Shown here: in pieces, positions 4,317-7,277 of the stretch
Numbering within the stretch: position 1 is the stretch's first letter
How the letters are laid out: each line of letters starts with the position of its first letter
Notes under the pieces: model-generated
The model's input: the letters and a program-made list of their open reading frames with translations, nothing else
Told to the model about the DNA's origin: nothing
Database searches by the model: none
Source: an uncultured Eubacteriales bacterium
GTDB taxonomy: Bacteria > Bacillota > Clostridia > Oscillospirales > Acutalibacteraceae
Assembly (NCBI GenBank): GCA_934615635.1
Contig: CAKTTT010000122.1
Span: 1 to 7,277, forward strand
DNA: 7,277 nucleotides
Direction of reading: 5' to 3'
Made by a program: the position numbers and the translations under genes

Positions 4317-6881
4317 ATGCTGAGAGTCGAGCGTTTGCGGTGTTCGGATCGGCAGAATCCCATGGGGACGGATCGGGATATCCGGTTGAACTGGCAGTTG
4401 GAAAGCGATAGCGGGAATATCATGCAGCGCGCTTACCGCATTGTGGCGAGAGGGGAGGAGGGAGAGCTGCTGTGGGACAGCGGCGTGGTGATCTCCTCCC
4501 GGCAGCAGGCGGCATGGCCGGAGGAGATCCCCTTGCGCTCCCGGCAGAGGGTGCTTTGGAGGGTGGAAGCGGAGGATTCCGCGGGAAACACGGCAGTGAG
4601 CGAGGAGGCTTTTTTCCAGACCGCCTTGCTGGAGCAAACCGACTGGCGCGCCAAATGGATCATCCACCCGGAGGTACACGACGCCTACGGCAATACCGAC
4701 CAGGATCGGGCGCTTCCCTCCTATCTGTTCAGAAAAGAGTTCTCCGTCGGGAAAAAGATCCGGCGGGCCAGCCTGTATATCTGCGGCCTGGGTTTTTTTA
4801 CGGCGCGCATCAATGGCCGTCCCGTCTCGGACGAGGTGCTGGCGCCGGCGTTCACCCGGTATGACCGGCGAACGCTGTACGCTTCCTACGATATCACGCC
4901 CCTGTTGCAGGAACAAAACGCGCTCGCCGTTTCGGTGGGGAACGGCCGGTATAATGGCTTCTCCGACGGGGTGTGGAACCTAAAATGCGAGCCGTGGAGA
5001 AGCTATCCCAAGCTGATCGCCCAGCTTCATCTGGACTATGCCGACGGCACCGAGCAGCGGATCGGCACGGATAAAAGCTGGAAAACCCATCCCGGCCCGG
5101 CCTACTTCAACTGTATCGACGGCGGCGAACGCTACGACGCCCGGCTGGCGCCGGAGGGGTGGGAGCAGAGCGGCTACGATGACAGCCAGTGGACGGCGGC
5201 AGAAATCTCCAGGGGCACGGGGGGCCTGCTGTATCCCTCCACGCTGCCGCCCATCCGGATAACCCAGAGCCTGCGGCCGTTGACGGCGACGCGCAACGGG
5301 AAGGGAACGGTGTATGACTTTGGCCAGAATCTTTCCGGCTGGGTCAGGATCACCGTTGCGGGAGAGCCAGGCGCCGTGGTTTCCATACGGATGGCGGAGC
5401 AGCTTCGGGAAGGGGATATCTACCATGGAGAGATCGCTTCCCAGTATGCGGATCAGGAGGACTTTCAGTTGGACCGGTACACCCTGGACGGCCAAAAGGA
5501 GCAGACCTGGGAACCCTCCTTTACCTATCATGGCTTTCGGTACGCGCGGATCAGCGTAACGGAGGGGAAGGCGGAGCTCCGCGAGGTTCTGGCCCGATGC
5601 GTCCATACCGATTTGGAGCCGGCCGGTTCCTTTCACTGCTCCCATCCGCTGCTCAATCAGATCCATCATATGTGCGTCTGGTCCACCAAAACCAATTTTC
5701 ACGGTATCCCCACCGATTGCCCCTCCCGGGAGAAGAGGGGATGGACGGGGGATGCGGTGACCTCCGCGGAGCAGGCGCTGTTCAACTTCGATATGGGCGC
5801 GGCCTACAGCAAGTGGCTGGAGGATTTCCGGGATTGCCAGCGGCCGGACGGCAGCCTGCCGGGCGTCGTCCCCACCGGCTATTGGGGATATACCTGGGGG
5901 AACGGCCCCGCGTGGGATGCGGCGTTGCTCTTCCTTCCCTGGTATATGTATGTTTACACGGGCAACCTGTCCATTTTGAAAAAGACCTATCCCATGATGG
6001 CGCGGTATATGCGCTATCTGGAAGGGATGGCGGACGGCGGAATCGTGGAATTCGGCCTGGGAGACTGGAACGAGCCGAATTTCGGACAGGGCTATCAATA
6101 TCCTCTGGCGCTGTCCGACACGGCGTTTTACAAGGCGTTTGCAGATATCCTTTCCAAAATAGCCGCCCTTCTGGGCTTCCCCCAGGAGGCGGCAGAATAC
6201 CGCCGCCTGGCCGCGGACGTCAAGCGTTCCTTCAGGGAGCGGTTTATCCTGCATAATAAGGAGAGCTTTTCGGAAAGTCAGACCGCCTACGCCCTGATAC
6301 TGTGCCTCGGCCTGTACGAGGAGGAGGAAAGGCAGGCGCTGGCGGAGGAACTGGCGGAGCTCGTCCGGGCGGAAGAATACGCCTGTGACTTCGGCCATTT
6401 GGGCTGCAAATATGTCTTCCGCGCCCTGAGCGAAAACTGCCATGCGGATATGGCTTATCGGCTGGCCACCCGGGAGGAATATCCCTCCTTCGGCTATATG
6501 CTCCGTCAAGGAGCCACCACTCTTTGCGAAGGGTGGAACATGGCCTGCTCCAACAACCATCACTATTTCAGCGGCATTGGGGAATGGCTCTATAAATCTG
6601 TCGCAGGTATCCTGCCGGACGAAAATCACCCGGGCTTCCGGCATATTTGGATCCGGCCGCAGCGATTTGAGGGTATCCATGAGCTGCAGGCGTCCCACAT
6701 GACGCCTTACGGGGAGCTGCAGGTGGGCTATTGGATTTCAGGCGAGGCAATGCATTACCGTATAGTGATTCCCGTCGGCTGCACGGCCACCCTTGATCTG
6801 CCGCTAGGGTACCGGCTGATAGACCATGGGGGTAGGTTAACCTCCGGCAGTCATGAATTGACCGTGTTCTGCGGAAGGTGA
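4317..6881 (+). CDS. Alpha-L-rhamnosidase, glycoside hydrolase family GH78, cytoplasmic
   Basis: The enzyme hydrolyses terminal alpha-L-rhamnosyl residues from plant or microbial glycosides with inversion. The 854 residues match the family's usual size and domain order: an N-terminal Fn3-like domain (about 1-105), beta-sandwich domains with KWIIHPE (113-119), SYLFRKEFSV (135-144), GLGFFTARINGRPVSDEVLAP (157-177), GGERYDAR (269-276) and DFGQNLSGWV (334-343), the (alpha/alpha)6 catalytic barrel (about 435-770) and a C-terminal beta domain. The catalytic signature DCPSREKRGWTGD (467-479) supplies D467, E472 (probable general acid) and D479, with the same spacing as D567/E572/D579 of Bacillus RhaB. 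GATTLCEGWN (732-741) supplies E738, the probable general base. No signal peptide or anchor is present, so it acts on imported substrates. It follows the UROD-like gene by 26 bp, and the two are surely co-transcribed. The substrate cannot be told from sequence. Confidence 0.96.
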   Translation: MLRVERLRCSDRQNPMGTDRDIRLNWQLESDSGNIMQRAYRIVARGEEGELLWDSGVVISSRQQAAWPEEIPLRSRQRVLWRVEAEDSAGNTAVSEEAFFQTALLEQTDWRAKWIIHPEVHDAYGNTDQDRALPSYLFRKEFSVGKKIRRASLYICGLGFFTARINGRPVSDEVLAPAFTRYDRRTLYASYDITPLLQEQNALAVSVGNGRYNGFSDGVWNLKCEPWRSYPKLIAQLHLDYADGTEQRIGTDKSWKTHPGPAYFNCIDGGERYDARLAPEGWEQSGYDDSQWTAAEISRGTGGLLYPSTLPPIRITQSLRPLTATRNGKGTVYDFGQNLSGWVRITVAGEPGAVVSIRMAEQLREGDIYHGEIASQYADQEDFQLDRYTLDGQKEQTWEPSFTYHGFRYARISVTEGKAELREVLARCVHTDLEPAGSFHCSHPLLNQIHHMCVWSTKTNFHGIPTDCPSREKRGWTGDAVTSAEQALFNFDMGAAYSKWLEDFRDCQRPDGSLPGVVPTGYWGYTWGNGPAWDAALLFLPWYMYVYTGNLSILKKTYPMMARYMRYLEGMADGGIVEFGLGDWNEPNFGQGYQYPLALSDTAFYKAFADILSKIAALLGFPQEAAEYRRLAADVKRSFRERFILHNKESFSESQTAYALILCLGLYEEEERQALAEELAELVRAEEYACDFGHLGCKYVFRALSENCHADMAYRLATREEYPSFGYMLRQGATTLCEGWNMACSNNHHYFSGIGEWLYKSVAGILPDENHPGFRHIWIRPQRFEGIHELQASHMTPYGELQVGYWISGEAMHYRIVIPVGCTATLDLPLGYRLIDHGGRLTSGSHELTVFCGR

Positions 6882-7114
6882 GCCGCTTTTCTGTTCAGAG
6901 GAGCTTGTCTTTCCGGTGCCCGTTATGGGCGGCAATATAGTATTTGTCTGAAAAGGGGAACGCCTTGACATAGCTTAAAGGGACTTCAAAGGCAGTCGAG
7001 GCGTTCCGGGAAGTTTTCCACGGTTTATATCCCATTGCTTTATCCAGCTTTAGCAGACGGGCTGTGGGGAATTTCTGCCAGGGGAAAAAGGACGGCGCGT
7101 AAACGGAATTCATG
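6882..7114. other. 230-bp intergenic stretch without a convincing gene; possible dispersed repeat or gene remnant
   Basis: The region between the rhamnosidase stop and the terminator is visibly richer in A+T than its neighbours. The minus strand is open for 72 codons (6895-7113), beginning MNSVYAPSFFPWQKF and ending GHRKDKLL. Its ATG lies one base from the terminator stem, so there is no room for a promoter, and the only site resembling a ribosome binding sequence (GGGGGAG) is buried in that stem. I recognise no family in it. It may be a 3' untranslated region, a remnant of a degraded gene, or a copy of a short dispersed repeat; I cannot decide between these from one copy. Confidence 0.5.
6957..7007. 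repeat. Inverted repeat, 13-bp stem with 25-base loop, downstream of the rhamnosidase
   Basis: GGAACGCCTTGAC (6957-6969) pairs with GTCGAGGCGTTCC (6995-7007): nine perfect outer pairs, one G-T wobble, then three more pairs. There is no T-run after it, so it is not an intrinsic terminator. It could be an mRNA 3'-end structure that slows decay, or part of a mobile or repeated sequence. Confidence 0.75.
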
Positions 7115-7160
7115 CCAAAAACTCCCCCGCTATTTTTTTGTGGCGGGGGAGTTTTTGGTT
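7115..7160. terminator. Strong bidirectional intrinsic terminator
   Basis: A perfect 16-bp stem joins CCAAAAACTCCCCCGC (7115-7130) to GCGGGGGAGTTTTTGG (7143-7158) around a 12-base T-rich loop. The outer A-T pairs give a T-run on whichever strand is transcribed. It should end the UROD-like/rhamnosidase transcript from the left and the minus-strand transcript entering from the right (stop codon at 7203-7205). Confidence 0.9.
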
Positions 7161-7202
7161 TTATAAAGCAGGAGCCAAGGATTCACTATACCGGCCGTCA
7201 TG

Positions 7203-7277
7203 TTAGGCTTTCTCCCGTACGCCCGTCAGATCGAAGGCAGGGATATACCGGGTGCCGGCGCTTTCCCGCTCCTGGAC
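7203..7277 (-). CDS. C-terminal end of an unidentified protein (partial)
   Basis: On the minus strand the sequence entering from the right edge reads VQERESAGTRYIPAFDLTGVREKA followed by TAA, 24 residues in all. The codon use (GAG, GGC, ACC, CTG, ATC) matches neighbouring genes, and the stop lies 44 bp before a terminator correctly oriented for it, which supports a real gene running off the edge. The fragment is too short to identify; it carries no motif I recognise. Confidence 0.55.
   Translation of the reverse strand, partial: VQERESAGTRYIPAFDLTGVREKA

Noticed and set aside
4980..6698. 572-codon open frame on the minus strand, antisense to the rhamnosidase gene
   Set aside because: It is fully covered by a well-supported GH78 gene, has no family motifs and no ribosome binding site, and is the expected shadow of G+C-rich codon use on the opposite strand.
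7114..7160. Riboswitch or attenuator in front of the minus-strand 72-codon frame
   Set aside because: The hairpin is a plain terminator with A/T tails between convergent transcripts, and no antiterminator or aptamer structure is visible.
1..7277. tRNA, rRNA, CRISPR array, insertion sequence, phage or defence genes
   Set aside because: Nothing with the needed repeats, cloverleaf sequences, transposase motifs or terminal repeats was seen on either strand.

Overview
The window looks like part of a Bacillota (Clostridia, probably Ruminococcaceae/Oscillospirales-like, gut-type) chromosome or metagenomic contig. The evidence is the Clostridia-like NAD+-dependent DNA ligase, strong AGGAGG-type ribosome binding sites, a lipobox lipoprotein of Gram-positive style, intrinsic terminators with U-tracts, and a moderately high G+C content. 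The exact genus cannot be read from the sequence.

Layout: (1) Positions 1 to about 76 do not belong with what follows. On the minus strand they encode an RsmD (16S rRNA m2G966 methyltransferase) fragment of Bacteroidota type, fused at about 70-82 to the middle of ligA. The first ~184 residues of the ligase, including its adenylated lysine, are missing. This is most simply a chimeric join or misassembly at a contig end. (2) ligA (5'-truncated) and a small lipoprotein gene run on the plus strand and end at a bidirectional terminator (2114-2145). (3) An AraC-family regulator is on the minus strand (2157-2957). (4) A ~200-bp divergent control region (2958-3159) carries a candidate promoter on each strand and a small dyad. 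(5) A two-gene plus-strand operon follows: a uroporphyrinogen-decarboxylase-superfamily protein of unknown substrate (3160-4290) and, 26 bp later, a GH78 alpha-L-rhamnosidase (4317-6881). (6) A 230-bp stretch has no convincing gene but holds a 13-bp inverted repeat. It is followed by a perfect 16-bp-stem bidirectional terminator (7115-7158) and the C-terminal end of an unidentified minus-strand gene (7203-7277).

How the genes work together: the AraC regulator probably senses a sugar or glycoside through its cupin domain and controls the divergent operon. The rhamnosidase has no signal peptide, so it should release L-rhamnose from imported rhamnosides in the cytoplasm. The UROD-superfamily protein lacks the haem-pathway signature and resembles the methyltransferase-like branch of the superfamily. 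Its pairing with a rhamnosidase is the most interesting biology here, but its reaction is unknown. No transporter, rhamnose-catabolic gene, or corrinoid protein lies in the window.
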